From assembly GCF_016801865.2 (NCBI RefSeq), contig NC_068938.1, positions 74,184,975-74,248,974 of the forward strand: 64,000 bases of DNA, written 5' to 3'. Source of the DNA: Culex pipiens pallens. Its lineage: Eukaryota > Arthropoda > Insecta > Diptera > Culicidae. This document shows positions 31,111 through 44,048 of the stretch, in pieces. The position numbers were made by a program, and so were the translations under genes. Every line of letters begins with the position of its first letter. The first letter of the stretch is position 1. The notes beneath the pieces were generated by a model. It did no database searches, was not told the origin of the DNA, and was given only the letters and a program-made list of their open reading frames with translations.

Positions 31111-32367
31111 ATTTTTTTCTGTTCAACTACACGATTATGGAGTCTATTTTTTTGTCATGGACAACATTTTATCTCTGCTTTAGTATTTTCAAAAATCAAC
31201 CACAGTTGTCTACGATCTATAAAAAAATTAATTTTGTTTTGTATGATCAATTGTCCATGAAGGGTTGAAATTTTCAAAAAAGTGTTGATTTTGCAGTTCA
31301 ATTACTATAACAAAACACTGCAAAGGTTTGGAAACATAAACATTCTGCCAGTAGCACAAGTAGTAATGTAAGTAATAAAATTAAGCTACCATAAGGACTT
31401 AAAAAAATTGCCATTTTTATGTTGCTAAAATTTTTGTATGTTGGCACTGCAGTGACAAAAACTGCGCGCTTTATGCTCGGCTAGAGTACGGTCAACCAAG
31501 CTAAACTCCTGTGTTTGGAATCCCAAAATTTTGCATTGTGTAATTAAAGATGTGTGCAGAACAGCAAGATTTTAAAACTCAAGATCATCAAACCCATTCC
31601 AAAAGGTCTCACCCCAGGAAGCTTGAAAGTGATTGTGCATAAAATCACTGCCAGAAACAATCGCACCGAATCAGATTATTAAAATCATCTTTACTCGAGA
31701 GACGCTTATTCACCATGTGGCTTATTGGACATAAACCGCTTCGTAACCTTTTCGTCCAAAGTCCAAAAGCGTGATCTTCGAAAATGAATCCAACTCTACG
31801 CCGTTGTGGTCTATGATCTATGCGAATCTATATGCTTCAGCCAAATACCAACAACCGCCAATGTCAAGAACCGCGCCGCGATTGTCAGATTATACACATT
31901 AAAATTAACGCACAATTTGGTTGGGCCCGCCATGCGTTTGAGGTGTGAATTGGGCCTTTTTCAAGCTCTTCGTCAGCCGACATTGAAAAAGGAACGCATT
32001 GCGAGATGCAACACTTTAGGTCACTCGACGACGACGTGGGAGTTCGAACTCCCGCTCCCTTTTTCACGACTCGAGGTTCTCTTACGTAAGTGCTACCACC
32101 AACTACTAATACCAACTGACGATGAAGGGTTCTGGCCCCCGCGCCCCACGTGTCTCCGTGACTTCAAGGTGTGACTTGATTACCTGCAAATTAGAGAAGG
32201 AGAAAAAAAGAATAAATAAAAGCAGATTAGTCGCTGGTTGGCGGATTGAGGTACAAACAACTATGTTGTACGAGCGGATTTGTATCTCTGTAGAACGTGT
32301 TGAATGTTTTGTTGAAACGCCGAAGGGATTACTAATCGATCGGAGTTGTGAGTTGTTAGGTGAAGCA
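31111..32367. other. Spacer; G/C-richer segment 31790-32180
   Basis: Open frames exist on both strands at 31806-32174 (plus) and 32106-32393 (minus). An acceptor-like CTCTAATTTGCAG is on the minus strand at about 32186-32198, but there is no recognisable product. May include untranslated exon sequence. Confidence 0.35.
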
Positions 32368-32371
32368 TTAT

Positions 32372-33723
32372 GGGTAATTCTCCGCCAACTCACACAGCAG
32401 TTGCCCCGACCCCTCTTCGATTTGCGTGAAACTTTGTCCTAAGGGGTAACTTTTGTCCCTGATCACGAATCCGAGGTCCGTTTTTTGATATCTCGTGACG
32501 GAGGGGCGGTACGACCCCTTCAATTTTTGAACATGCGAAAAAAGAGGTGTTTTTCAATAATTTGCAGCCGGAAACGGTGATGAGATAGAAATTTGGTGTC
32601 AAAGGGACTTTTATGTAAAATTAGACGCCCGATTTGATGGCGTACTCAGAATTCCGAAAAAACGTATTTTTCATCGAAAAAAACACTTAAAAAGTTTTAA
32701 AAATTCTCCCATTTTCCGTTACTCGACTGTAAAAATTTTTGGAACATGTCATTTTATGGTAAATTTAATGTACTTTTCGAATCTACATTGACCCAGAAGG
32801 GTCATTTTTTCATTTAGAACAAAATTTTTCATTTTAAAATTTCGTGTTTTTTCTAACTTTGCAGGGTTTTTTTTTTAGAGTGTAACAATGTTCTACAAAG
32901 TTGTAGTGCAGACAATTACAAAAATTTTGATATGTAAACATAAGGGGTTTGCTTATAAACATCACGAGTTATCGCGATTTTACGAAAAAAAGTTTTGAAA
33001 AAGTTGGTCGTCATCGATCATGGCCGTTCATGGTCACCCGCGACAGACACGGACGACGAAACAAAGAGAAATGCAAAAAGTAACTTTTTAAAAACTTTTT
33101 TTCGTAAAATCGCGATAACTCGTGATGTTTATCAGCAAACCCCTTATGTTTATATATCAAAATTTCTGTAATTGTCTGTTCTACAACTTTGTAGAACATT
33201 GTTACACTCTAAAAAATAACCCTGCAAAGTTAGAAAAAACACGAAATTTTAAAATGAAAAATTTTGTTCTAAATGAAAAAATGACCCTTCTGGGTCAATG
33301 TAGATTCGAAAAGTACATTAAATTTCCCTTAAAATGACATGTTCCACAATTTTTTACAGTCGAGTAACGGAAAATGGGAGAATTTTTAAAACTTTTTTAG
33401 TGTTTTTTTCGATGAAAAATACGTTTTTTCGGAATTCTGAGTACGCCATCAAATCGGGCGTCTAATTTTACATAAAAGTCCCTTTGACACCAAATTTCTA
33501 TCTCATCACCGTTTCAGGCTGCAAATTATTGAAAAACACCTCTTTTTTCGCATGTTCAAAAGGGGAAAGGGTCGTACCGCCCCTCCGTCACGAGATATCA
33601 AAAAACGGACCTCGGATTCGTGATCAGGGACAAAAGTTACCCCTTAGGACAAAGTTTCACGCAAATCGAAGAGGGGTCGGGGCAACTTTTCCCGATTTCG
33701 TGTGAGTTGGTAGAGAATTACCC
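32372..33723. mobile_element. Foldback element, GGGTAATTCTC family, copy 2
   Basis: 1352 bp with a perfect 4-bp target duplication TTAT (32368-32371, 33724-33727). Same orientation as copy 1 (GCAGTTGCCC end on the left, GAAATCGGG end on the right). Arms and central spacer match copy 1 closely. Confidence 0.93.
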
Positions 33724-33727
33724 TTAT

Positions 33728-34957
33728 GGATTTGCAGAGCTACAGAAATCGTTCAGTTGTCATTCCGAACTCAATGTATCAAGCAATGTGTACAGTTGTA
33801 CATTGCAATTACAGTAAAATTACTTGACCCTGAATTCCTGTTCATTATTACATCTTCAGAATGACTGTATCAAGTCGACTTTCTATTACAAACAAAATCA
33901 TGATCCTACAATCAGCTTTTGAATAAGGGAATGAATTCCTTGAAATTTGTACATCTTTCAAAAAGATTTACTAAAAATCAAGAAATACCACACCCATCTA
34001 GTATTAGCATTAGTCGACCCATTTGGTTGGTCTTCCCAGCCAGCAGTGAAAAACGCTAGCTTTGAAGAGCAAAAACAGTAAGGCGGAACGAAGGCAGAAC
34101 AAATGATTAGCCCCCAAACGATAATAGGTGGAAAAGTCACTTCCCATGACGTGGTTCCGGATCCCCGCCAAGCCCGGGCTCTCCGTCGCGTCATCATTGT
34201 AGAATTGTTCCAAGACGCTGGTCGAGATTCTCTCAATTAAGGCGTCCGAGGTCCAAGACGTTTTGAAGGCCCCCGACCGTGTGGCTTCTCTAGTTCTAGA
34301 TTCACCCGGCAAGTACTTCTTTTCCGATTCGTTGAGTACTCAGTCAGTCATAGTGCCGCTTCGAGGTCTGGCCGCTGGCGACACACCGCAGAAGATGCCC
34401 AGTCAAGTGTCAAGTGTGTGTGCGAGGGTGGGATCTTGGCCAGGTTCGCGGCCAACCCATGTCGATGGTGACCAATGAGTGGACACTTCCAAGCGTGAAA
34501 ATCTTTCCGCTAGACTGACTCATCTCGCGCTGGGATTTGCGCTGAGATGCCAGATGGCTGTGGCGCGGTTTTCCGATGACCGGCGTGTACAACCTCTCGG
34601 AACATTGGCGCGGATGGATGGGTCTGGTTGGGGCCCCGGGGGCAGTCATGGGTGAACCGGATGGATTTTGCGACGGAGCGAGCGCAAGGCCTTGGGAAGG
34701 GGTAAGATTTTTTGAAGTGTTTCATCTTGCCGACAGATTTTACGTGCTTTGGGGAGTGCGTAGATGAATTATGCTTGAAAATAAGTCAAGTTTATGTTTG
34801 TTTTAATTCCAAAATAATTTTATGATTATCTTATGTAACTGATAAAAAAAAGTATGTTAGGCTAACATGCAAGAACTCCCAAATTCTTTATTGGCTGATT
34901 ATTTAAAAAAAATATTTATCTATACGCTGCTAAAAAATTATGTGAAATTGTACACTA
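33728..34957. other. Spacer with a G/C-rich segment 34120-34730
   Basis: Open frames of 60-100 codons on both strands in the G/C-rich part, with no recognised domain. TCAGTCAGTCATAG near 34342 resembles an arthropod initiator (TCAGT), but no TATA or clear exon follows. Confidence 0.35.
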
Positions 34958-35071
34958 CACTCAAAAAAATGAGTTCGCGTAAACGTGAACAGAGTGAAAG
35001 TGAACAGCTTTCTTCCTGGTTCCCGTTGGCATGAACTCTGTTCACGTTTACGCGAACTCATTTTTTGAGTG
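34958..35071. mobile_element. Small hairpin MITE (CACTCAAAAAAATGAG ends)
   Basis: 114 bp flanked by TA (34956-34957, 35072-35073). Arms of about 40 bp pair through GAGTTCGCGTAAACGTGAAC; the loop is about 30 bp. Ends of the type CACTCAAAAA and a TA target fit a Tc1/mariner-related MITE. Confidence 0.85.
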
Positions 35072-35073
35072 TA

Positions 35074-37737
35074 CATATTTTTATAATTCAAAATCGAAAC
35101 TCACTATCGTTTTCCCCCAGATAATACTCGACTGCTGTTGTTCTAACTAATAAGGTTTCAATTGCAGAATTTATTAGATGTTAAAAATTGTCTGTGTAAT
35201 ACTACAATTTTATTTGAAACATGGAATTCCTCATAAAAATATGAAAATAAAGTTTTCAGATAAAATTACAAATTTGTTCACACAAAATCTATTCACATTT
35301 TGAGATTTAATGTTACCATGTCTTTCGGAAGTTGATCAAGTTAATGCAAATTTTTAATCACCATAAATTGTGATCTTTCAAAATGTTTCAAATCAATCGA
35401 ATATTTCAAACTTGTTTTTTAATTAGGTTTGGTGTTTTGAGGCTTGGATTTTTTTTTTGCAAACAGAATCATTTATTTTAATTAAATAGAAACTAATAAT
35501 TTAATAATGATGCTTTGTCTACCAATTAATTATTTCCAAATCAAATTCAAGATAATTTAATACAATTTTAATATTTTATTTTCCCGTCTTGACTTTTGAT
35601 AATAGCTTTTATGAATTATAAGCAACTGCAACCACTTAATATATTTTGTTGTTGTTATTGTATGTTATCATGTGGGTTTCTATAAATGATTTTGAAGTGT
35701 TAATCGGCAACCTACCTTTACATAATCAGAAATTTTAAATTCATAGACGATGAATTTGGTCTACTTTAAAATTGATTATCTTTTTATTTAGGCTGGTAAT
35801 TAAAAGTTTTCCGAATTTTTTAGACTGATTTACAATTTATCCATGAATTTAATGTAAATTATCCATGCATTTATGGAAATTATGTCCCAAAATTCAAAAT
35901 TTGTAGAAAGATTCAAAAGTCTTCATTTGATTTTATAAGCTTGAAAATGTGTATACTTAGTATTCTGATAAATTTGCAATCGATTTTTTTTAATGAGAAT
36001 TTTAATTTTAGTCAGTTCAATAATTATTATTATGCCCCCTATTTTTTTTGAAAGGGGAGAAGGAGACAAAGACTTGAAATATTGAGAAAAAGTTTTTCTT
36101 TTCTTTCAGTTTAAAAAGTAAGAAATTTAACTGGAATGATAAAATAATTAAAGGTTAAATAAGGTTATAATTTCATGTCATTTTTTATCATTTCTTTAGA
36201 ATATTTTTTTAAGCTTAAAGAAATTTAGTCAATAATTAAAACTATTTAATATAACTCTCAATTGTATCCAATTATAGAAAGTATCGAAAAATATCCGTTT
36301 AAAGTAACTTCTAAACTTCTTGCTAATCCAAATCTATACACTTTTCAATTGCATGGGTTGATAAAACTTTATCCAATGTTCAATTATCCGAAGGTTTAAA
36401 AATCAGATGATCGGCCCATTCTTAACATCAAATTTGAGTTCATCGCCCCTAATTTTATTTGGTTATTTTCCTAATTATATCACAGACAAATTGTATACCA
36501 TATAAATAGTCTCAATAACCCATCGTCGCCTAGTTGGCCGCCATATTGGATAACTAGTTTCCAGACCACTTTAAAGCATATTTGGGGGCATAATTGAGTT
36601 CAACAACCCAAAACTAGGTAACAACAGACAAAGTAGTGCGTCCATTATTCGGAGTTACATTAGGATAATAATCGAGTCTAAAATGTATATTTTTTTACAA
36701 AAAATCTAGAAAAGGAGAAAAGGGGTTTGTTATCATATAATGATGGGAGGAAACAATAAAACATCAAAAGTCTATCTACAACTCCAATCACGACTTCCCA
36801 AAATTTGTTTAATTAAACTTCACAACCCTACAATATTTGATCAGCTATAACAAAAAATTTCTAAGCAAAAAAAAACTGTTTTGCCATTCTTAAACTTCCA
36901 AATTTAAACGTTTTAAGCCCTATTGTAATGTAAATCGTTATTATGAAAGAAAAAAAATAGAAAGATGAGAAATTTCAAAATGTTCCCTTTTTTTATAATG
37001 AAATTCGGATCAATAGTTTCTAAGATATCGCCGATTTGAAAAGAGGGCTAATTTTGTTGAACTTAGAAATACGTATTTTTTTTCTTAAATTTTATAATTG
37101 AAAAAGCAATAATTCATCAACAATGTTAGAACATTAAAAATTAAAAGAATTTCCTCAGTTGAAAAAACTTTTTTTGGGGTGGAAGACAAGGACACTGTTT
37201 ATTTAAAATAAAAAAAGACAGATCTTTCGAAAAAAAATAACTTTGAATTGGTAATAACAGTGCATTTTATTTAAATTTGATAACATAAATCATGCATTGG
37301 ATTAACTTTTAACTTTTTATCAATCAAACAAGATTTTTGTTTTTTCTTTTGTGTTGCTTCAAAACATTCCAAAAGCTAATGTTTTTTTTCGCAAAATTAT
37401 AATGCCATTATTCGCATAAATGTCCCAAATGCAAAATCAAGGCCAATTTTTCCCACACATACGGTTACGTGACTGGATTTTTTTTATAAAGAGGGGTTTT
37501 ATGGAGTTTACTAGAATAAAATTACTAACTTTTTATGATTTTTCTGAAAGTCCAGTTTTAAAGCCGACTGCATTATTGTGATGATTTGCATATAAGACAT
37601 TTTTGCGAACAGGGACAGTATAACTTTACCAAAGAAAAAATGGGTAAAGGGGGGTAAAGTTCGTCACATTCGAGTTTTTGAGATAAATGTGAAATAAATT
37701 GATAGGATATTTTCCCTTTTTTGTAATATTCTTGATC
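35074..37737. other. Long A/T-rich spacer, no gene seen
   Basis: No open frame of note. A diverged piece of the GAGCAATTCTC foldback interior is recognisable near 36990-37110 (GGATCAATAGTTTCTAAGAT). Confidence 0.5.
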
Positions 37738-37751
37738 ATAATCTACAACAG

Positions 37752-38070
37752 ACCGAGCCACGTAGCCTAGTGGTAACGCTTCCGTCTCGTAAGCGGTAGA
37801 TCGGGGTTCAAATACCGGCTCGGACCAACACAACTGGTGATCTTTTCCCTTCTGGATTCGATTGCTTAGTAAAGGGAAGGTAGTGTATCTTCACAAACTG
37901 GACCTTATAACGACACCTTAGGGAGGCGACCTATGGAATGTTATCATTAACCTAAACATGTTAACATTAGTTGAGTGAAAAACTGCCACTGAAATCGCTT
38001 TGTAAATGCCGGCCCCGATACTCTTCACGGGTGTTCCCCTCAGGAACTGGGAAAGATTTACTTTTTTTTT
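37752..38070 (+). repeat. tRNA-Thr-derived SINE, copy 2, with 14-bp target duplication
   Basis: 319 bp flanked by the perfect direct repeat ATAATCTACAACAG (37738-37751 and 38071-38084). The head matches copy 1 (anticodon CGT, tRNA part ending ACCA, B box GGTTCAAATAC with one change) and the tail is a T run. A perfect 14-bp duplication shows recent LINE-type retroposition. Confidence 0.92.
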
Positions 38071-38084
38071 ATAATCTACAACAG

Positions 38085-39906
38085 TCAGATGACAACAAAT
38101 CGATCAGAAATTCCTTTCAGTACCTAAATAAAAAAAACCTCGAAAAGCTAGACTATAGCACACCTATAAAAAAAAATTAAATTAATTTTTTATCCCTTCC
38201 ATGACCATGTCCAAAATTAAGAGACAAAAACTTTAACTGATATTGATATTGACTTTTTTTAATTTGAAATATTATTAATTATTAATTAAATTTAGTTACA
38301 ATTTCATAAGATTTCATTCGAAAAATTCTATTTGACATAATTAAATGAAAAAACAATGAGATCATATTCAAATTAAAAGGGTTCCAATTTTGTTTTAATT
38401 TTCCTGCTGTCAAAACATAACGCCCTTCCCTAAATTCAATAACCCACTTAACAAACAATCTAATTTAACCTAATTTGTCAACGATCGTTAGCTCATCGGA
38501 GCCCAATCGACTCACTTTGCCCTAGCGATCGCGATCACCGAACTGTTCAGTTAACGACGAACGACCCGACCGCGCCACAGAACAAAGCCCATCAGTCAGG
38601 TGAACCACATCGCGGACAACTGACCTGCTCAACCGAAAAAATAAAAGAGTTGGAAAAAACGCGACCACCAACACGAGGCAAGCCCCTTCCGCAGCGCACG
38701 AACGAAGGTCGTCTCTTCACATAGGTGAACTCTCGGACAACTTCCCGTACGATCGTGGTGTGAGTTGGAGTATTCGTTGAATGAAGAGTTGTGCGTTTAG
38801 TGCGAATAAGTTGGTTAACGATCGATTTGAATAAGTAGTGAATTGCGTCAATATCCAGATAATGAACTAATTCATAAAAAATACATTACAAAATTTTAAA
38901 TCAATTTGATGTAAAATTACTTAGATTTAGATTAAAAATCTTGTTCGAGGCATTTTAAGAAGTATATTTACAAAACTAAATTGTGTTAAAACTTAACTAT
39001 TGGATAATCAAAAACAATATCATCTTGTCATGTTTTGGTTTCAATTACACTAACAATTCCCACAATTGCAAATTGCTGGTGATCAGTCGTGTGTGTGTGT
39101 GCGCCCCTTGTTCAATATCATGTACCACACTAAACGTTCTAATTATCTTGCAGGTTTTTTTTGCTACTCACAACTTTTTTGTTCGCGATGATCAATTTTC
39201 ATTGTCATAGCGTGCTTATTATGCAAGCAAATGTGTGTTTGTCCGCGGTGTCCGTTGTTTGCAATTGTATTCATGATTTTTTTTTCTGTTACCACAACTC
39301 ATCGGTGTGACCTCCGACAGGGTAACACATCTGATTAGCGCGGGGAAACAACGCAACTGTCCAGTTGCGTTGCATCGCGTCACACGTGTGTTTTTGTGTG
39401 ATAGTGCAAACAGGGAAATAGACAGGTGTTTGATTATTTTTTCAACAAAAAAGTGGTGTTGGAGCGCACATTGATGTGCATAAATATTTGAAATGATTAA
39501 TATCACAGCGGTTGATGCAGAGATTAAATGTTCCATATCGCTTTCAAGGAACAAAATTTACTAAAATTCTTTAAAATTGCCACTTTAATTGGAACAAAGA
39601 CTATCAAAACTTTTTTCAACACATATACAGGACTAAATACAGTCGGCAACCCACTAAGATCACTCTAACCCCATGCGAATGCGAACAGAGTTTATAAAAG
39701 TTTTTGCTTGAGGTCTTAATTTTAAGCTTGTGTAATATTTTATTAGGGGCTTTTGGGCAATTTATACTGTTTTTTGCACTCTTACTCTCGGTTTCAAATA
39801 TTACTTTGCTTACTCTTGGCTTAATCGCTAGATTTATTTCATCAAAATCTATCTGAAGATTTCAAAATAAGGCGTCAGCGTATAGACAAAAAATGCAAAG
39901 TAATCC
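38085..39906. other. Spacer with promoter-like G/C-richer part 38480-38850
   Basis: A/T-rich to 38460. Then GATCGATC-type words, GTTCAGTTAACGACG near 38547 (initiator-like TCAGT) and a stretch without stops that could be a 5' untranslated region. A GT run is at 39089-39101 and a small perfect hairpin CAACGCAACT-GTCC-AGTTGCGTTG at about 39350-39373. No coding exon is supported. Confidence 0.35.
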
Positions 39907-40140
39907 ACTTCAACGACCCCCGGGTCTTTTGTGGTCTCTGTTTCAAGTTTCTGGTCATTTCTAGGCGTCCGAAGGTTATGTGTGGTGAGTCACCCAAAAC
40001 CTCTTTTACGCAAAAGGACCGACGTTTTACTTCCCCATCCGATAGAAGGCATGATCAAGCAAATCTCGTCTCGAAAAATGCCACCAGGTCCGTCTGGGAT
40101 TGAACCCAGGCCATACTGGGGGGAGAGGCTACCATTTTCG
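39907..40140 (-). repeat. tRNA-derived SINE, third family, minus copy
   Basis: On the minus strand a tRNA-like head has B box GGTTCAATCCC (40097-40107 region) preceded by GGTAGCCTCTCCCC. It is followed by a body with GGTGGCATTTTTCGAGACGA and GGAAGTAAAACGTCGGTCC, and then GGGTGACTCACC. The order of head, body and A/T-rich tail is that of a SINE, and the body words are familiar from Culex sequence (from memory). Limits are approximate. Confidence 0.65.
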
Positions 40141-40389
40141 TCTAAATTAAAAATTCATTTGAAAGTATTAAAAATTTATCGAAAAACTGACATTTTTTTT
40201 GGTTTTTTGATATATTCAAAATCAAGTGGTTTAGGGACCTATATAAGGCCATATAGGGCCATTTATAAGTGTTTGGAAAGTTTTGATAATATTCTTTCAA
40301 GAGATATACAAATATAACGTTCGTTATATTTTTAAACATTAAAAATTCGGACGCATAATTGCATCAATTTTCCTGTTTGCTTTTATTCA

Positions 40390-40860
40390 GAGGCTGTATT
40401 TCAGCAACCATTTGTCCAAACTTCAATTTCCTTTACTTAAATTTATAGGAAATTCTCTGTAGGAATCTGATCTTTTCGAAGAAAAAAATCCTTCAAGTAA
40501 AAATAAGGTCAAAGAAAAAAATGTAATGTGGCCATAACCTGAAAACGGTGCACGATATTAAATTTTTTGTGAAATACATTTTGATAGCAATTTTTTGCCC
40601 AAAACTGGTTATCTTTCGCAATTTGTGTGCAGAACGGGTAATTTTTTTAAGAGTGAAATTTTTTTAGAGGTTCTGGTTTCTACAACTTTGCTCAAGACAC
40701 CAAATTGATCCGTAAATTCGATCCTAACATACAGATTTTTGAATATTTTAATAACTTTTTAGTATGAACAGCTGCCAAAATTGTATGGAGAATTGTGTGA
40801 ATTAACTAATGATGCAAAATGTCTTTTTCGGTCATATTTGAGGCTAATGATTTTAACAAG
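40390..40860. repeat. Diverged arm of the GAGCAATTCTC foldback family
   Basis: CTGTATTTCAGCAACCATTTG, TACAACTTTG-TCAAGACACC and GCTGCCAAAATTGTATGGAG appear in the same order as in the right arm of 49961-51895. Confidence 0.6.
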
Positions 40861-40985
40861 GGCGTTCAATTTTCCCGGGTTCTAAATTTCCTGGGAAACG
40901 GGTAAAAAATATTTGAAATCCAGGGAATTCCCGGGTTCCCGGAATATTTTTTAAATGATAATGAACAACATTTTTCAATACATTT

Positions 40986-41061
40986 CGTCGCTTGTGTGCT
41001 ATATTGTGACACGCCCTATCTTTTTACAGCAGACATGTCACAAAATAGCACACAAGCGACG
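40986..41061. repeat. Short hairpin (CGTCGCTTGTGTGCTAT arms)
   Basis: Arms 40986-41013 and 41034-41061 are reverse complements with two mismatches; the loop is about 20 bp. Probably a tiny MITE or its remnant. Its single-stranded form would be a hairpin of about 28 bp. Confidence 0.75.
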
Positions 41062-44048
41062 ATTTGTTGAGTTTTTATAGCTTGGAAGCAAAGCATTATT
41101 TGATTTCTAATAACTGGTGTTTATCTTGGCTTCAATCAGAACAGGGACAGCAGTTTTTGTATAGCTAAAAAGCTAAAAGGCTTAAATTTGTTTTTTTTTT
41201 TGTTAAATGCACTTTGTCGTTCTTTGAATTTTAAATCAACCATAATTCTTTAGCCAATGTGATTCAGAGCAAATAAGTAAATGAATTTTGAGTAAATAAA
41301 TGTAAATACAATTTTTCAATTCATTTAATAATGTTAATAATAATGTTAAGGGAAAAAAACGGAAACATAGAAAAAAACATTCAGTCAATGTTAAATTTCA
41401 AATAAGTTTAGATTTTTGTGTTTTGTACAAAACATATTTTACTAATTATCTTGTATCTCCTTTTAAGTCACTACCGCTAACTGGGGCTAATTAGAAGCAT
41501 AGTCTGTATATGGACAGTATATTTTACAGCATTAACATTGAGAATCGGTCTGCTAACTTTGCTATTATATATTTTTTTGATAAATATTTTTTGAAAAATG
41601 CAAAATGCACGTGCATTTCTGGGGACCCCAAATTTCATGCTTCCCCTCCAGTTGAGCCTGCGCAATAATTTTGTCATTTTTTGTAGGTCAGTGTTATTGC
41701 TCCTCTTAATTTTTCCTCTACTGTTAAAATTTGCAAAGTATCAATGCATTCTCGAAAATATTTTTTTTCGGCCTTTTCCAATATGTGGCCCAAAATCAAA
41801 AAAATGTAGTATTGCTTAAAAGTACCAAAATCTGAAAATAAATTATTTTGCCCCCTGATTTTATTAAAAAATTAAGAGGAAAAATTTTAGCATTTGAGAA
41901 AAAGAATAATCAAACACAAAAAAAATATTTTAATATTTGAGGGCTCGTCTATTGTTTTGTGGGGGGAGAAGTTTCCAAGAAAAACAATTGTCCAATATAA
42001 AAAGTATTATTTGAAATGAGGAAAAAACCATGAAGGAGGGAGGAAGACTTAATAAAATTTTCCAAAACGGGCACGTCGTTTATGCACGATATCTGATCGG
42101 TTTTTATGCAAGGTTCTCTTTAAAAAATCAACAAAAATAAGTTCACGATTATAAAACGAAATGCATGTGTTCAAAGACAATTCTCAAAATGATATATAAA
42201 TAAGTGTAAATTAAATAAAACTCAACTCTTATAGAATAGATTTCAGTAATAGAATTCTTCAAAAAGTTGGTGGCCTGGCCAGCAATTTCAAGACCTGATA
42301 CCATTGGTGAAAAGAGCCCCCTCATGGGGGGCGAACATACAAAGAAGGGTGAGGGGCCCGGCAGGTTGAGGGGTGGATGATGCGCTAATGATAATGACCG
42401 CCATCGCGCGCGCCACCGATGCTCATTTCCCATGGCGAACAACTTGAGCGCGAACGAACGGTTTTTCGTCTATTGAAATGAAAATTGTGTGAGTTTCCAA
42501 GGTTTGCCGTTTTCTTCCAGATCGCTTCCCCGAGATGGTGGCCGTCTTGGGTGGGTGGGTGTCGCACCCCCTTCTGACAAGAGAGAAAAGAATTTTCCTC
42601 TACGCTTCGATGACTTTCTCCCGCGGTCGATTCATATCTTGGAGCTTGACTTGACTTGGCCGGCCAAAGAATGGCTGATCTGACAAATAGCTTCATTCGG
42701 TGGCTGGGCCCAACCCGGGGTTGGGGTGAATGGTTAAATGATCTGAAAATCGTTCTGTGCCAAAGGTTTTTATGGGCGATTGTGGAAAAGTAGTGGTAGT
42801 TTTTTCGGTGGCAGTCGGAAGTGGTTGAAAGTTTTGGTTTGTTTTAAGATTTTTATGAAGCAGAAATAAAGAAAGCATTTTGGAACATTAATTTCAACTT
42901 AACTTCTGTTAACACTGAACATGTCTCTAAAGTATGCTTTGCCCATCAATTTCTTACATCTGAATAAGAAAGGTTCGTCCTTACACGTATTCATACAATA
43001 TTAGAAGCTTTTCATCCACAGAGCTTGGACAATTTTTCTAAATTTAGGAAAAGATTTGTGAGCAGAGTCAGAGTCAGAGAAAAAATCAGCAAAATTTTTG
43101 TTTCATAAGAATGATTACCACAAATCCAAGAATTAATTCTTAGGCCAATCAAATCAATCATCCAGCATGACAGTGACTTTCTAAACTCTAATGCACTCCA
43201 CACCTATGACCTCCTACAAGTTGTAGGCTACAACCCTAGACCCGAGGTTCCCGTTTTTTCTTCAAGATTGTTTTTCCCTTCCTTTTTTCCACCGGGAATG
43301 ACCCATCCCGGAGCAGGCCGTTCCGGAAAAGCATCGAACCGCGTCCAATTTTCTTCGCCCGAGAAGGCTTTATTACAATATTTCGCTTCGCGTGTTTGAG
43401 CAAACCTGGAGCTGTTCATGAATGAATGGGGAAAAAAGAAAAAGAAGTAAAAGCAAAAAGTTCCCACCGTCAAAGATTTCCTCCCACGACGTGCAGCGAC
43501 CAGTACGAACTATTTTTTCTTCTATTCTATTTCAGCGCCTCCCCCAGTAAAATCTACGGTTGGGTGGGTGCTGCGCCATCAGCATAAGAATGTAGGCAGT
43601 AGCATAGACAAAATGTGGCAGTTTCTGCTGCTGGAAGAGAATTGCCGTGATTATTTGCGCAAGAAACAGTTAGAAAATTTCCACGAGATTTGTGTAAGAC
43701 AAGTGGAGGGAAACCGTCAAATCTTGGATTGTGTGTTGGTTGCTGGGCTTGTTGCTGATGAAAGATGCACCCCATGCTTTCCCGTTTTTCAGGCGCTGCC
43801 GTTAGTTTTGCCAAGATGTTTTATGTTAGTGCGGGAAATTAGGCGAGATTAGACCATTTACGAGCATAATCTGCATGCATCATTTGTGTTATAAGTTTTT
43901 TAAAGGCGTTTTTAATGCCCAAATATTGTTTTAGAATTTAACAAATCTTTAAACAAGAAAACCTTGGATTTGATTTAAAATATTAGTTCCATAATAAAAA
44001 CAACAATGACCTGTCACTAGCTAATTCTTGAGCCAACAATGTATCTTA
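41062..44048. other. Spacer; G/C-richer 42260-42740 and 43220-43850
   Basis: The only sizeable plus frame is 43568-43852 (94 codons, MLRHQHKNVG...), with no domain recognised and no clear splice sites. Minus frames nearby are similar in length. May hold regulatory or untranslated sequence of a neighbouring gene. Confidence 0.35.
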
